From Flavobacterium psychrophilum (lineage in GTDB: Bacteria > Bacteroidota > Bacteroidia > Flavobacteriales > Flavobacteriaceae), in the NCBI GenBank assembly GCA_945860385.1, contig CAMAQD010000006.1, positions 71,027-135,026 on the forward strand: a DNA stretch of 64,000 bases, in the 5' to 3' direction. Below, one piece after another: positions 35,629-45,203 of the stretch; the first letter of the stretch is position 1, and each line of letters begins with the position of its first letter. The position numbers were made by a program, and so were the translations under genes. The notes under the pieces are model-generated. The model was given only the letters and a program-made list of their open reading frames with translations, was not told the origin of the DNA and ran no database searches.

Positions 35629-37755
35629 TTATGACTCACGTGGAGGTCTTGGCAAAAGTGCTTTTCTTGACACTTTTTCTTTTCTGGTTTTTGGATCAAG
35701 TCCTAAGTATTTCACTTGGAAAACATCACCCATTTTTACTACATCCGAAACGTTTTCTGTACGTTCCCAAGCTAGTTCTGATACGTGAAGTAATACCTCG
35801 TTTCCTGGCGCTGCCAAATATTCGACAACGGCACCAAAATCAAGCATTTTGATTACTTTCACATCATAAGCTTCGCCCATTTGTGGTTTGAAAGTGATGG
35901 ATTGAATTTTAGCCAATACTGCTTCAATTCCAGCAGGATCTGTTCCAAGAATTTCAATAACTCCTTGCTCATCTACTTCATTGATAACGATAGTTGTACC
36001 GGTTGCTTTTTGTAATTCTTGAATTACTTTTCCACCAGGTCCAATTAAAGCGCCAATGAATTGACCAGGGATAGTCCTAGTGATGATTTTTGGAGCATAC
36101 GCTTTAACATCAGCTTTTGGTGCTGCTAAAGTATCGGTTAGAATTCCAAGAATATGCAAACGACCGTCTCTGGCTTGAGCCAAAGCAGCTTCCATAATTT
36201 CGTATTTCAATCCGTCAATTTTGATGTCCATTTGACAAGCTGTAATTCCTTCAGAAGTTCCGGTTACTTTAAAGTCCATATCTCCCAAGTGATCTTCATC
36301 ACCTAAAATATCGGATAAAACTGCGAAACGATCACCGTCAGTAATCAATCCCATTGCAATTCCAGAAACTGGACGTATCATTTGAATTCCGGCATCCATC
36401 AAAGATAATGTTCCAGCACAAACTGTAGCCATAGAAGACGAACCGTTAGATTCTAAAACTTCAGAAACTACACGTATTGTATAAGGACAATCAGCAGGAA
36501 TCATATTTTTCAAAGCTCTTTGAGCCAAGTTTCCGTGACCTACTTCTCTTCTTGAAGTTCCTCTCAAAGGACGAGCTTCACCAGTTGAGAACGGTGGGAA
36601 GTTATAATGCAAGTAGAATCTTTCTTCGCCTTGTTCAGACGGAGAGTCGATTTGGTTTGCTTCTCTGGAAGTTCCTAAAGTGGCTGTTGCCAATGCTTGA
36701 GTTTCTCCACGAGTAAACAAGGCAGAACCGTGAACAGATGGTAAGTAATCTACTTCACACCAGATTGGTCTGATTTCAGTAGTTTTTCTTCCGTCAAGAC
36801 GAGTTCCTAAATCTAAGGTTACATTTCGAACCGCTTCTTTGTTTGTTTTGTAAAAGTATTTATCTACTAAATCGCCATCAGCGGCTAATTCTTCAGCTGT
36901 AAATAATGCTTTTACTTCTTCTTTTACTTCTGCAAATGAAGCAGTACGTTCTTGTTTTGAAGAACCTTTGCTTGCAATTGCATAAATTTTATCGTAAGCT
37001 GCAGCTTTTACTTTAGCGTAGATAGCCTCATCTGTTTTTTCAGTTTCGTAAGTACGAACTTCTTTTTTTCCAAATGCTGCTGCCAATCTTTCTTGTGCTG
37101 CAATTTGATTTTTAATATGTTCGTGAGCAAATTTTATTGCTTCCAACATTTCTGCTTCTGAGATTTCTTTCATTTCTCCTTCTACCATAGCGATAGAATC
37201 AGTTGAAGCTCCAATCATCATATCAATATCTGATAATGCTAATTGTGCACGACTTGGATTTATGATGAATTTCCCGTCGATTCTTCCCACTCTTGCTTCT
37301 GAGATTAAAGTTTCGAAAGGAATGTCAGATAATGCCAAAGCTGCTGAAGCTGCCAAACCTGCTAATGCATCTGGCATTACATCTTCGTCATAAGACATTA
37401 ATTGAATCATTACCTGAACTTCTGCATGGTAATCATCTGGGAAAAGCGGACGTAATACACGGTCTACTAAACGCATTGTTAACACTTCGTTATCACTTGG
37501 ACGCGCTTCTCTTTTGAAGAAACCACCAGGAAAACGACCTGCGGCAGCAAATTTTTCGCGATAATCTACCGTAAGAGGTAAAAAATCAATCCCTGGACTT
37601 GCTTTTCTTGAGGATACTACTGTTCCTAAAATAACAGTTTTTCCAATTCTTACTACTACAGCACCATCAGCTTGTTTAGCTAATCGTCCTGTCTCGATTG
37701 TGATGCTTCTCCCATCACCTAAATCGATACTTTCTACAAATAATTGTGGAATCAT
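35629..37755 (-). CDS. pnp: Polyribonucleotide nucleotidyltransferase (PNPase)
   Basis: The 708-residue enzyme degrades RNA 3' to 5' by phosphorolysis. It has two RNase PH-like domains ([23 protein letters not shown] in the first; RRTEI-like [25 protein letters not shown] and [15 protein letters not shown] in the second), then a KH domain ([19 protein letters not shown], about 565-625) and an S1 domain (about 640-700). It lies downstream of rpsO, the classical arrangement, with a 157-nt gap containing the rpsO terminator. Confidence 0.96.
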   Translation of the reverse strand: MIPQLFVESIDLGDGRSITIETGRLAKQADGAVVVRIGKTVILGTVVSSRKASPGIDFLPLTVDYREKFAAAGRFPGGFFKREARPSDNEVLTMRLVDRVLRPLFPDDYHAEVQVMIQLMSYDEDVMPDALAGLAASAALALSDIPFETLISEARVGRIDGKFIINPSRAQLALSDIDMMIGASTDSIAMVEGEMKEISEAEMLEAIKFAHEHIKNQIAAQERLAAAFGKKEVRTYETEKTDEAIYAKVKAAAYDKIYAIASKGSSKQERTASFAEVKEEVKALFTAEELAADGDLVDKYFYKTNKEAVRNVTLDLGTRLDGRKTTEIRPIWCEVDYLPSVHGSALFTRGETQALATATLGTSREANQIDSPSEQGEERFYLHYNFPPFSTGEARPLRGTSRREVGHGNLAQRALKNMIPADCPYTIRVVSEVLESNGSSSMATVCAGTLSLMDAGIQMIRPVSGIAMGLITDGDRFAVLSDILGDEDHLGDMDFKVTGTSEGITACQMDIKIDGLKYEIMEAALAQARDGRLHILGILTDTLAAPKADVKAYAPKIITRTIPGQFIGALIGPGGKVIQELQKATGTTIVINEVDEQGVIEILGTDPAGIEAVLAKIQSITFKPQMGEAYDVKVIKMLDFGAVVEYLAAPGNEVLLHVSELAWERTENVSDVVKMGDVFQVKYLGLDPKTRKEKVSRKALLPRPPRES

Positions 37756-37880
37756 AATTTTTCCTTTTTTAATTTTACATTGGTTTTCCTGCCTGTAAGC
37801 AGAATAGTTGTGTTGTTGTAGTTGTTGTGTTCCAATGAAAAACCAAACTTTTTATTTTTAATCTGAATTCTAAAAACAAA

Positions 37881-37902
37881 AAGAGGCACTTGCGCACCTC
37901 TT
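37881..37902 (-). terminator. rpsO terminator with GCAA tetraloop
   Basis: On the minus strand AAGAGG (37897-37902) pairs with CCTCTT (37881-37886), with three inner pairs closing a GCAA tetraloop. A T run follows. It separates rpsO from pnp. Confidence 0.8.
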
Positions 37903-37912
37903 TATATATTGA

Positions 37913-38182
37913 TTATTTTCTAATACCCAATACTTTGATAATCTCACGATACCTGTTGATTTCTTTCTTTTTCAAGTAGTCTAGCAACGATCTTCTTTTA
38001 CCTACTAGTAGTACCAATGAACGCTCTGTGTTATAATCGTGACGATTTTTTTTCAAGTGCTCAGTAAGGTGCGTAATTCTGTGTGTGAAAAGTGCGATTT
38101 GTCCTTCTGCAGATCCTGTGTTTTCTGCTTTTCCTCCGTGTTTAGCGAAGATTTCTTCTTTAACATCTTTTGTTAAATACAT
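37913..38182 (-). CDS. rpsO: 30S ribosomal protein S15
   Basis: The 89-residue primary 16S rRNA-binding protein has the family signature region ITHLTEHLKKNRHDYNTERSL followed by LLVGKRRSLLDYLKKKEINRY. It matches the standard S15 length. A CAAAGGTA at 38239-38246 (TACCTTTG on the minus strand) is a likely promoter 57 nt upstream. pnp follows downstream. Confidence 0.97.
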   Translation of the reverse strand: MYLTKDVKEEIFAKHGGKAENTGSAEGQIALFTHRITHLTEHLKKNRHDYNTERSLVLLVGKRRSLLDYLKKKEINRYREIIKVLGIRK

Positions 38183-38238
38183 TCCAATATTATTTAAATG
38201 ATTATTATGTATGAATCAAGATTTTCTTAATTCGTGCG

Positions 38239-38246
38239 CAAAGGTA
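38239..38246 (-). promoter_or_regulatory. rpsO promoter -7 box
   Basis: TACCTTTG on the minus strand matches TAnnTTTG, at a normal distance from the rpsO start codon. Confidence 0.6.
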
Positions 38247-38303
38247 GTTTTTATTTTTTGATTTACAATGAGTCAGAAAAATTAATTTGGAACGGAATAG
38301 CTT

Positions 38304-39281
38304 TTATCGCTTTGATTTTACATTAATTGGCAATGAATAGTGACAGCGAACTTTTCTTCCTCTTTGTTCTCCTGGAATCCAGCCTTTATAATTCTTTACA
38401 GCTCTAATAGCTTCCTCACCAGTACCAAAACCGATATCCCGTAAGATTTTAAAATCTGTAAGTGTCCCATCAACATCAACCACAAAAGTTATATAAACTT
38501 TACCTTCCAGACCTTCTACTTTTGGAGTATTAAAATTTCTTGCGATATGTTCGTAAAAGTCTTGCATCCCCTTTTTAGGTATTGGGCGAATTTCACTTAA
38601 AGTGTATTTGTATTCGACTTTATTAGAATCAATACTAACACCTGAAATTAATTTTCCTTTATTATAGTTTTCACTATAGCTGATTTTGGTTTTTTTGTTG
38701 TATCCAGTCCAAATACTATCTTTTAAATTATTGACGATTTTTCCTGAACCAAAACCATTTACATTATTCCGATATGGCAAACTCCCCTTAAAGTAAATTT
38801 CCTCAAAAAATCCTGTTCCTTCATTTATGGTTTGAATACCATTTTCATTCCAACAATTTTTTATTTTTATATTTGGAATGACATTTTCTTTACTGTCAGA
38901 CCAAACTCCTTCTAATTTTTTTTCACCATTTTCATGAAATTCAAAATAAGCTCCAACAGGCTTATCTTTCTCATAATTTAAAATAGATTTTCTTTTACCA
39001 TTTTCATAAAAATACAAAAATGTTCCAGTTTTGGTGATTCCAATTCTAGTGGATGTAATACCTTTCATCTGAACCTTGCCAGATTTATAATAAACACCTA
39101 TTTGATACTCTTCTTTGTTTGGAATTTTATAATCTTTAATAATTCGGATGTATCTGTAATTTTCTGCCGATCCCATATTAAATAAAGAATCTAAATAAAC
39201 AGCTTCATCATTGGCCGAAAGTTGAGAAATACAAAGCTTTGGAATTAAAAGAAATAAAAAGGCAAATAAAATAGTTTTCAT
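38304..39281 (-). CDS. Secreted MORN-like and TonB C-terminal domain protein
   Basis: I use the ATG at 39281 (MKTILFAFLFLLIP, 325 residues), which places the signal peptide (1-20) at the N-terminus. Residues about 55-215 hold repeated YYKSGKVQMKG / FYENGKRKS / FHENGEKKLEG units, like MORN or YwqK-type repeats. The last 90 residues (GLEGKVYITFVVDVDGTLTDFKILRDIG, AIRAVKNYKGWIPGEQRGRKV) are a TonB C-terminal domain. Unlike classical TonB there is no long proline linker, and no ExbB or ExbD gene is near. It is probably a periplasmic or surface-associated protein of unknown role. Confidence 0.75.
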   Translation of the reverse strand: MKTILFAFLFLLIPKLCISQLSANDEAVYLDSLFNMGSAENYRYIRIIKDYKIPNKEEYQIGVYYKSGKVQMKGITSTRIGITKTGTFLYFYENGKRKSILNYEKDKPVGAYFEFHENGEKKLEGVWSDSKENVIPNIKIKNCWNENGIQTINEGTGFFEEIYFKGSLPYRNNVNGFGSGKIVNNLKDSIWTGYNKKTKISYSENYNKGKLISGVSIDSNKVEYKYTLSEIRPIPKKGMQDFYEHIARNFNTPKVEGLEGKVYITFVVDVDGTLTDFKILRDIGFGTGEEAIRAVKNYKGWIPGEQRGRKVRCHYSLPINVKSKR

Positions 39282-39332
39282 AAAGCAATTATCAGACAAC
39301 GAATGTACTAATTTTAGTACTGCAATTAAAGT

Positions 39333-40640
39333 TTAGAACGAGTTAATTTTGGTCAACCAATGATTTCTAAACGCTTTATTCTTATCATAATCATTGGCTT
39401 GCTTTTCTATATTAAAATAGCGGTGTCCCCGAGGATCGTTGCCCACGCCAGCTAGATAAGCCCAATTGCCCCAATTGCTACAGACATCATAATCTATTAA
39501 TTGTTCTTCAAAATAGGCGGCGCCCAATCTCCAATCCATATTCAATTCATTGCAAAAATAACTGGCTACATTTTGCCTGCCTCGATTACTCATAAAACCA
39601 GTTTGTTTCAATTCGAGCATATTGGCATTAATAAAATCAGACTTGGTTGCTCCATTTATCCATTGTGATAATAATTTTTCGTTTAAAGATTTTGAGTTGA
39701 TTTTCTCTGTTTTAATACCCGAATACAAGAAAAATTTGGTTTGGTATTTTTTGAACATAAATCGGAAAAAATCTCTCCAAAGCAATTCGAAAACTAACCA
39801 ATAGGTGGAATCATTTGCGCCAAATTGCTTTTCATATTTTTTAACTTCATCATAAATAAATCGTGGCGAAATACAACCCATAGCTAACCAAGCCGAAAAT
39901 TTCGAAGAATAATCTATTCCAATCATTCCGTTTCTGGTTTCTTTGTAAATGGACAAACATTTTGTTTCATAAAAATAATGCTTCAAGCGATTGATAGCTT
40001 CGGTTTCGCCGCCCTTGAATTGAATAGCGGCACGAGAATCGATTGGCGAGAAATCCAAACCCAAATCTTCTAAAGTTGGGAATTTAATTTTTGGGATTTC
40101 CGGCGAATTGATTTCTGTTGGCTTTTCGAATGGCTTTCTAATTACTGAATCTTTTTCTGTTTTCTTTCTAAAATTCGTGAACACATCTGGAATATCTTTT
40201 ATCGAAAAAGGCAAATCTTCTGCGTGGTACAATGTGCTTGTGCTGAACGTTTCTAATTCGCAACGCAATTTAAATAATTCGTCTTGCACCAATTTTTCGG
40301 TTTGTTTTTCCTCGAAAGCCACTTCCCTCTTGGCAAAAACTTTTTGTGCATTATATTCTTGTACAATTTTCGGAATTTCAATTTCTGGTTTTCCTTTGAT
40401 AATTAACAATCCCGAACCTAATTTTCGTAAATTTATATCTAAATCAATTAAGGATTCCAATAGAAACTGCGCTCTGAAACTTCCCGTCTTTTTAAATCCG
40501 TAAGCTGTAGTTTCAAAATACGCATCGTCAAAACAATACACAGGAATTATTTGCTCACTTTGCGAAATAGCTTTGATAAGTGTTTCATTATCTTCCACTC
40601 TTAAATCAGTTTTAAACCAAACTAATGCGGTCTTTATCAT
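39333..40640 (-). CDS. DASH-type cryptochrome / photolyase
   Basis: The 435-residue flavoprotein has an N-terminal antenna-binding Rossmann domain (LVWFKTDLRVEDNETL) and a C-terminal FAD domain. Signatures that point to the DASH branch are the WLVFELLWRDFFRFMFKKY segment, MSNRGRQNVASYF and NWAYLAGVGNDPRGHRYFN. DASH proteins repair cyclobutane pyrimidine dimers, preferentially in single-stranded DNA, using blue or UV-A light, and some act as light sensors. The gene overlaps the iron-sulfur photolyase gene by 4 nt and is last in the six-gene set ending here. Confidence 0.92.
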   Translation of the reverse strand: MIKTALVWFKTDLRVEDNETLIKAISQSEQIIPVYCFDDAYFETTAYGFKKTGSFRAQFLLESLIDLDINLRKLGSGLLIIKGKPEIEIPKIVQEYNAQKVFAKREVAFEEKQTEKLVQDELFKLRCELETFSTSTLYHAEDLPFSIKDIPDVFTNFRKKTEKDSVIRKPFEKPTEINSPEIPKIKFPTLEDLGLDFSPIDSRAAIQFKGGETEAINRLKHYFYETKCLSIYKETRNGMIGIDYSSKFSAWLAMGCISPRFIYDEVKKYEKQFGANDSTYWLVFELLWRDFFRFMFKKYQTKFFLYSGIKTEKINSKSLNEKLLSQWINGATKSDFINANMLELKQTGFMSNRGRQNVASYFCNELNMDWRLGAAYFEEQLIDYDVCSNWGNWAYLAGVGNDPRGHRYFNIEKQANDYDKNKAFRNHWLTKINSF

Positions 40641-42172
40641 AAATCATTTATGTTTTTTAAATAATAATCGGCTTGTTGCAAGAAGGCAACTTTGGCATCA
40701 GGCTGCATTTTTCGCCAAACGTTGTACATCATACCAATTCGTGGATTCTTACCTAATTTATCTTCGTTTTTGTCGTAAAAATTCCAATACAAACTATTGA
40801 AAGGACAGGCTTTATCGCCTGTTTTTACTGCTTTTTTATAGAAACAACTTCCGCAATAATGGCTCATTTTGTCAATATACGAAGCCGAACTTACATACGG
40901 TTTTGTGCCCACAATTCCGCCATCGGCAAACTGACTCATTCCGCGAGTGTTGGTTATTTCGACCCATTCGATGGCATCAATATATATACCTAAATACCAA
41001 TCATCGACTTCGTCAGGATGAACGCCAGCCAAAAGCGCGAAATTCCCAGTAATCATCAATCGTTGAATGTGATGTGCATACCCAAAATTCAAAGATTGAT
41101 TGATGGCATCTTTCAGGCAATTCATTTTTGTTTTTCCTGTCCAAAACCAATCGGGTAATTTATTTTCGTGGTTGAAATAATTCATTGTAGCATAATCGGG
41201 CATTTTGTTCCAATAAATACCTCGCATATATTCTCTCCAGCCAATTATTTGTCTGACAAAACCTTCGAGCTGATTGTATTCGATTTCGTCAGGGCGATTT
41301 TCCCATTCTTGAATGGCTCTATTAATAACTTCCAAAGGAGAAGTTAATTTACAATTCATCGAAAAGGAAATGCGAGCGTGATACAAAGACCATTCGTTTG
41401 GCGTCATAGCATCTTGATAACTCCCGAAAAGTGCTAAACATTCAGTGGCGAAAAAATCTAATAATTCCAGTGATTGCTTTCTGTTCACGGGCCAAACAAA
41501 ATTTTTGGCATCAATGTTTCCGATGGTTTTGATATTGGTTTTTTGGATTTCTGCGAGAATTTCGGAAACATCATTATTGAAAACCAAGGGCGGAGTTGGT
41601 TTATGATCTTTGGGTAATTTTTTACGATTTTCGCCGTCATAATTCCATTTTCCTGTCAAAGGTTTGTCGCCTTCCATCAACACATTGTGCTTTTTTCGCA
41701 TCATATGATAGAAGCTTTCCATCAAAAATGTTTTTTTGCCTTCAAAAAAATCGCCCAATTCACTTCTGGAACTCATAAAATGTTCTGAATCGACAACTGA
41801 TGTTGAAATAGCTAGTGTTTTGCAAAAATTCTTCAACAATTCATCTAATCGATATTCGTCTGGAAATTGGTATTCGAAATGTGTAAACGCTTCTTTTTCG
41901 ATTAAATGCTGAATGTTTTTATCAAAGGCTTGTAAATTATTGTCATCATTCAAATGAAAATAAATAACGTTATGACCTTCTGCTTTTAGTTCATTGGCAA
42001 GATTTTGCATAGCCGAAAAGAAACCCACAATTTTTTGGATATGATGTGTGGCATAATCAGTTTCGGTACGAATTTCCATCAAAACATAAGTAACAGAATC
42101 ATTGATGGTTTGAAACCACGAATGATTGTTGTTTAATTGATCGCCGAGAATTAATCGTAAAGTTTTTGACAT
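40637..42172 (-). CDS. Iron-sulfur bacterial cryptochrome/photolyase (FeS-BCP)
   Basis: The 511-residue protein belongs to the photolyase-related class that repairs (6-4) photoproducts and carries FAD and a 4Fe-4S cluster. It begins LRLILGDQLNNNHSWF. Four cysteines at 352, 440, 443 and 456 (MNC, HYCGSC, KACPF) have exactly the relative spacing I recall for the cluster ligands of Agrobacterium PhrB. The C-terminal part has GFVRQIIGWREYMRGIYW and TNTRGMSQFADGG. It overlaps the DASH gene by 4 nt, a sign of coupled translation. Known relatives bind a ribityl-lumazine antenna. Confidence 0.93.
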   Translation of the reverse strand: MSKTLRLILGDQLNNNHSWFQTINDSVTYVLMEIRTETDYATHHIQKIVGFFSAMQNLANELKAEGHNVIYFHLNDDNNLQAFDKNIQHLIEKEAFTHFEYQFPDEYRLDELLKNFCKTLAISTSVVDSEHFMSSRSELGDFFEGKKTFLMESFYHMMRKKHNVLMEGDKPLTGKWNYDGENRKKLPKDHKPTPPLVFNNDVSEILAEIQKTNIKTIGNIDAKNFVWPVNRKQSLELLDFFATECLALFGSYQDAMTPNEWSLYHARISFSMNCKLTSPLEVINRAIQEWENRPDEIEYNQLEGFVRQIIGWREYMRGIYWNKMPDYATMNYFNHENKLPDWFWTGKTKMNCLKDAINQSLNFGYAHHIQRLMITGNFALLAGVHPDEVDDWYLGIYIDAIEWVEITNTRGMSQFADGGIVGTKPYVSSASYIDKMSHYCGSCFYKKAVKTGDKACPFNSLYWNFYDKNEDKLGKNPRIGMMYNVWRKMQPDAKVAFLQQADYYLKNINDL

Positions 42173-42187
42173 TTTTTAAGTTTTTGA

Positions 42188-42236
42188 ACCATTAAGATAG
42201 TAAGGTTCATTAAGAATTTATTATTTCCTTAATGGT
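42188..42236 (-). repeat. Inverted repeat in the gap between DUF2256 and photolyase genes
   Basis: ACCATTAAG at 42188-42196 is the inverse of CTTAATGGT at 42228-42236, and a further ATTAAG copy lies between. It sits in the only sizeable gap (73 nt) in the photolyase gene set and may modulate expression of the last two genes. Confidence 0.4.
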
Positions 42237-42245
42237 CAGAATATT

Positions 42246-42383
42246 TTATTTATTGCTTCTGCATTTATCACTGCAATATTTCACCTCGTCCCAAACTTTT
42301 TCCCATTTTTTGCGCCAAGCGAAAGGCTTTTGGCAAACCACACAAATTTTGGAAGGTAAATTTTGTTTTTTAACACCTTTCAT
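42246..42383 (-). CDS. DUF2256 zinc-finger protein (45 residues)
   Basis: This tiny gene encodes 45 residues starting [20 protein letters not shown]. Cys14, Cys17, Cys37 and Cys41 form a CX2C-X19-CX3C pattern typical of a zinc ribbon, around a basic tryptophan-rich stretch ([17 protein letters not shown]). These are the family hallmarks of DUF2256. Members are often found beside photolyase genes, in my recollection. Function is unknown; nucleic-acid binding or partner binding is plausible. Its start overlaps the end of the DUF2071 gene by 14 nt, so translation is probably coupled. Confidence 0.85.
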   Translation of the reverse strand: MKGVKKQNLPSKICVVCQKPFAWRKKWEKVWDEVKYCSDKCRSNK

Positions 42384-43107
42384 TTTCTAAATTTATTTTT
42401 GTTCTTTTCCATTCAATTCCTACCGCGGAACCGTCGGCAATGAATACAGCTTCGGGCTTTGTTTTGTTCAAAACCGAAAATGATTTCCCATACATCGCTT
42501 CAAAATCACAGTCAATTTGATAATCCAAAACTTCACTTATTTTCCAACTTGGATGTTGTAATTTATATTCTTCCGTTTTATCATCGGCAGTTATGGTATA
42601 ACCAAAATAATGCTCGTAAATAAAACTTTCTAAAGAATGTCGCTTCATCTTTTCAGATGTGGTCGATGTTGTAACTGCAATGGAATTCCATTTTTGGTTT
42701 AGTAACCATTCGAATTTTACTTTTCTCGAAGATTTCTCAGTAATAATCTCGTGTTTTGTTGGTACGACTGTATAATGCTCGTTGTATAATTTATTGGCAA
42801 CCCAAGCAACAATTGGATACGGAATAGTTTCGTTTATAAAAATGACACCACGTTTAGTGATGCTGTTTTCTTCGGTTCTTTTGACATAAAACCGTAAATT
42901 AATTTCTTCAAAATTTCCAAAAAATGGAATTGGAATGTTGAATAATTTGGTGTTTTTGAACATAAACCCAACCAAACTGATGTAACATTTTCCGTTAAAT
43001 AAATCCAATTCTACTCCTTTTGGTAAAAAAGGGATTAGAATTTCGGGATCAATTTCATAATTGGCCATTATGATATTGTCCCAATTTGCTTTTAAAAATA
43101 GCGCCAT
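42370..43107 (-). CDS. DUF2071 (YqjF-like) family protein
   Basis: The 245-residue soluble protein matches the DUF2071 family: [27 protein letters not shown] near the start, then [10 protein letters not shown] and a conserved NLRFYVKR segment. Structures of relatives resemble acetoacetate-decarboxylase folds, but no activity is established. It lies 4 nt after the divergent photolyase gene and overlaps DUF2256. Co-location suggests a role in the light response, possibly with a small-molecule ligand; that is inference. Confidence 0.8.
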   Translation of the reverse strand: MALFLKANWDNIIMANYEIDPEILIPFLPKGVELDLFNGKCYISLVGFMFKNTKLFNIPIPFFGNFEEINLRFYVKRTEENSITKRGVIFINETIPYPIVAWVANKLYNEHYTVVPTKHEIITEKSSRKVKFEWLLNQKWNSIAVTTSTTSEKMKRHSLESFIYEHYFGYTITADDKTEEYKLQHPSWKISEVLDYQIDCDFEAMYGKSFSVLNKTKPEAVFIADGSAVGIEWKRTKINLENERC

Positions 43108-43111
43108 TTTT

Positions 43112-44614
43112 TTATGTTTTTTTTGCAGATTTAGTTCTCCTGATTTTTGAATTGGGGTTACTAACGTGTTTTTGTAAAATTCGTTTTCCTTCTTCTTTTA
43201 CTTCGTCTTTTTTGCGGAAACTCCACACAATATCGCTGGCAAATTTTCTGGTTTCTTCAATATTTACAATTGGCGCAGGATAATCTACTCCAATTTTGCA
43301 GTTGTAAAACTGCTGTTCCATTTCGTTCATTTTCCAAGGCTCGTGCAGCAATGAAATCGGAACTTCTTCCAATTCTGGAATCCATTGTTTGATGAAAACC
43401 CCTTCGGAATCGTGTTCTTCGGAATTTTTAATTGGATTATAAATCCGAATGGTGTTGATACCCGTCGTACCCGATTGCATTTGAATTTGCGGATAATGGA
43501 TTCCTGGTTCGTAATCTAAAAATTGTCTTGCCAAGAAATGTAATTCCCGCCAATCTTGCCATAAATTAAAAGTAAAAAACGAAACCACCATCGCTCGCAT
43601 TCTGAAATTGATATAACCAGTTGCAGCCAAACATCGCATACACGCATCAACAATGGGAACGCCAGTTTTGCCTTCTTGCCAAGCTTTTATGTAGGTTTCA
43701 TTTTTTGGTTTAACCAATGAATCGTATGCCCGATTTACATTTTCAAATTCCATCCGACATTCGTCTTCAAATTTTTGTATAAAGTGACAATGCCAATGCA
43801 AACGCGACACAAAATTGAGAATCGCGCGTTTGTTTTTTGAAGTTTCATAAAACTGATTGGTATATTGATACACCATTCGCATACTGATATTTCCGTAAGC
43901 TAAATAAGGCGATAATCGGCTGCAACCTTTTCGACTCAAAGCAGGTTTTGAAATGTGTTTGCTATAATTGACATAGCGTTCTTTGACAAAACTGTCTAAA
44001 TACCGCCAAGCCAAATTTTCTCCTCCTTGTTGGAAATTTTTGTTGGATGTCGTGATTTCATTTGGTAAAGATTCGCCTTTGAGAGAGTTATAAAAATCAT
44101 TGTCTAAAGAAATCAAATTCAAATCCGATTCTTTAATGACTTTTGGAGTATCACGCATGACAGCTTCCCAACGTTTATCCCAATCTTGTCTGGATTTTAA
44201 TTTCCGGATAACACCGTGCATTTGAAATTCTTTCCAAGCAATATTATTTTTTTGAAAAAAATCCTGCATCACTACATCCCTGTCAAAGGTTATTTTGTTG
44301 CCAATTTCTTGGTGTGAAAAAACGGTTTGAACATCGAAATGTTCCACCAATTCTGAAAAAACGGCTGCTACATCGTTACGAAAAAAATAAATTTTGGTAT
44401 TTGAAACATTTAGTTTTCTTTGCAAATCCTGAATCGATTCGTAAATAAATCTCCAATGTCTATCGTCTGAATCATCATAATTCATAACTGATGGCTCGAA
44501 AAAATATACCAGCAATAAAGGCAATCCGGATTGATGAGCGTGAAACAGGGCTTCATTGTCCGTGAAACGCAGGTCACGTTTGAACCAAACAATATTGATG
44601 GGTTTTTTATTCAA
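43112..44614 (-). CDS. Divergent photolyase/cryptochrome family protein
   Basis: The 500-residue protein has the antenna domain ([21 protein letters not shown]) and the FAD domain ([65 protein letters not shown]). The usual NGGWQW segment before the RIFNP motif of class I photolyases is replaced: an ungapped match from memory to E. coli PhrB puts Gly and Pro where Asn378 and Trp382 stand. Activity as a repair enzyme is therefore uncertain. It ends 4 nt before the DUF2071 gene. The C-terminus is a basic tail, [11 protein letters not shown]. Confidence 0.82.
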   Translation of the reverse strand: MNKKPINIVWFKRDLRFTDNEALFHAHQSGLPLLLVYFFEPSVMNYDDSDDRHWRFIYESIQDLQRKLNVSNTKIYFFRNDVAAVFSELVEHFDVQTVFSHQEIGNKITFDRDVVMQDFFQKNNIAWKEFQMHGVIRKLKSRQDWDKRWEAVMRDTPKVIKESDLNLISLDNDFYNSLKGESLPNEITTSNKNFQQGGENLAWRYLDSFVKERYVNYSKHISKPALSRKGCSRLSPYLAYGNISMRMVYQYTNQFYETSKNKRAILNFVSRLHWHCHFIQKFEDECRMEFENVNRAYDSLVKPKNETYIKAWQEGKTGVPIVDACMRCLAATGYINFRMRAMVVSFFTFNLWQDWRELHFLARQFLDYEPGIHYPQIQMQSGTTGINTIRIYNPIKNSEEHDSEGVFIKQWIPELEEVPISLLHEPWKMNEMEQQFYNCKIGVDYPAPIVNIEETRKFASDIVWSFRKKDEVKEEGKRILQKHVSNPNSKIRRTKSAKKT

Positions 44615-44638
44615 AGTTTACGCTTTCGGCTAAATCAT

Positions 44639-45037
44639 CTAATTTATTAAAATCCACTTTTTATCGCTGTTCAATTTGAATGTGGCAATATGTTCTTTGT
44701 TCCATTCGGTTGGACCAATCAAGGATAAAAAATGACTGGCATCGTTGCTGTTGTACAAATGATAGATTTCGCCAATGACGGGTTCAAATGAAAATTTAGC
44801 ATTGTAAACCAAATCGTTCCATTCGTACTCCTCCATCAATTTTTGGTACTGTTGCTTCAGTTCGGCGAACTTATTTTCGAACTCTTTGTTCACTTGATGA
44901 ATGCCCCTGGTTTTCCAAGCAACTAAATCTTCGGTTATAATTACAGGTGCACCAACATTTGTTCCGTATGGCAATAGACTTGCATTGTAGCCTTTTTCAG
45001 CTGAGTACACGATGTTGTCAGGTTTCTTATTTTCCAT
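44639..45037 (-). CDS. DUF2452 family protein, first gene of the photolyase set
   Basis: The 132-residue soluble protein matches DUF2452 by its start (PDNIVYSAEKGYNASLLPYGTNVGAPVI), the FSFEPVIGEIYHLY segment and the final FKLNSDKKWILIN. Its role is unknown. It is 24 nt upstream of the divergent photolyase gene and probably leads the operon. The 387-nt region upstream carries a 39-bp palindrome and a TACCTTTG promoter box. Confidence 0.8.
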   Translation of the reverse strand: MENKKPDNIVYSAEKGYNASLLPYGTNVGAPVIITEDLVAWKTRGIHQVNKEFENKFAELKQQYQKLMEEYEWNDLVYNAKFSFEPVIGEIYHLYNSNDASHFLSLIGPTEWNKEHIATFKLNSDKKWILIN

Positions 45038-45079
45038 TTTTATGAAAATTGCATTTTTTTAAAAACTAGATTATTTTAG

Positions 45080-45118
45080 ATAGAATTTAAGACAAACTTG
45101 TTTAGTCTAAAATTCTAT
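45080..45118. promoter_or_regulatory. 39-bp near-perfect palindrome, candidate operator
   Basis: 14-nt arms at 45080-45093 and 45105-45118 match with one mismatch, around a core containing the dyad AAAC-TT-GTTT. The CTTGTTTA core (45097-45104) recurs exactly 77 bp away at 45174-45181. The size and symmetry suit a dimeric or tetrameric regulator such as a MerR/LitR-type light regulator, which is inference. Confidence 0.55.
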
Positions 45119-45203
45119 TTGTAAATAAGTTCTGTTAATTGGCAAATTATTTATTACTTCGAACTAAATTTATCTTGTTTAACTAAATTTAATAAATATT
45201 AAA

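Noticed and set aside
39333..45037. Photolyase set as a genomic island or prophage cargo
   Set aside because: No integrase, tRNA junction, repeats at the borders or clear change in base composition were seen.
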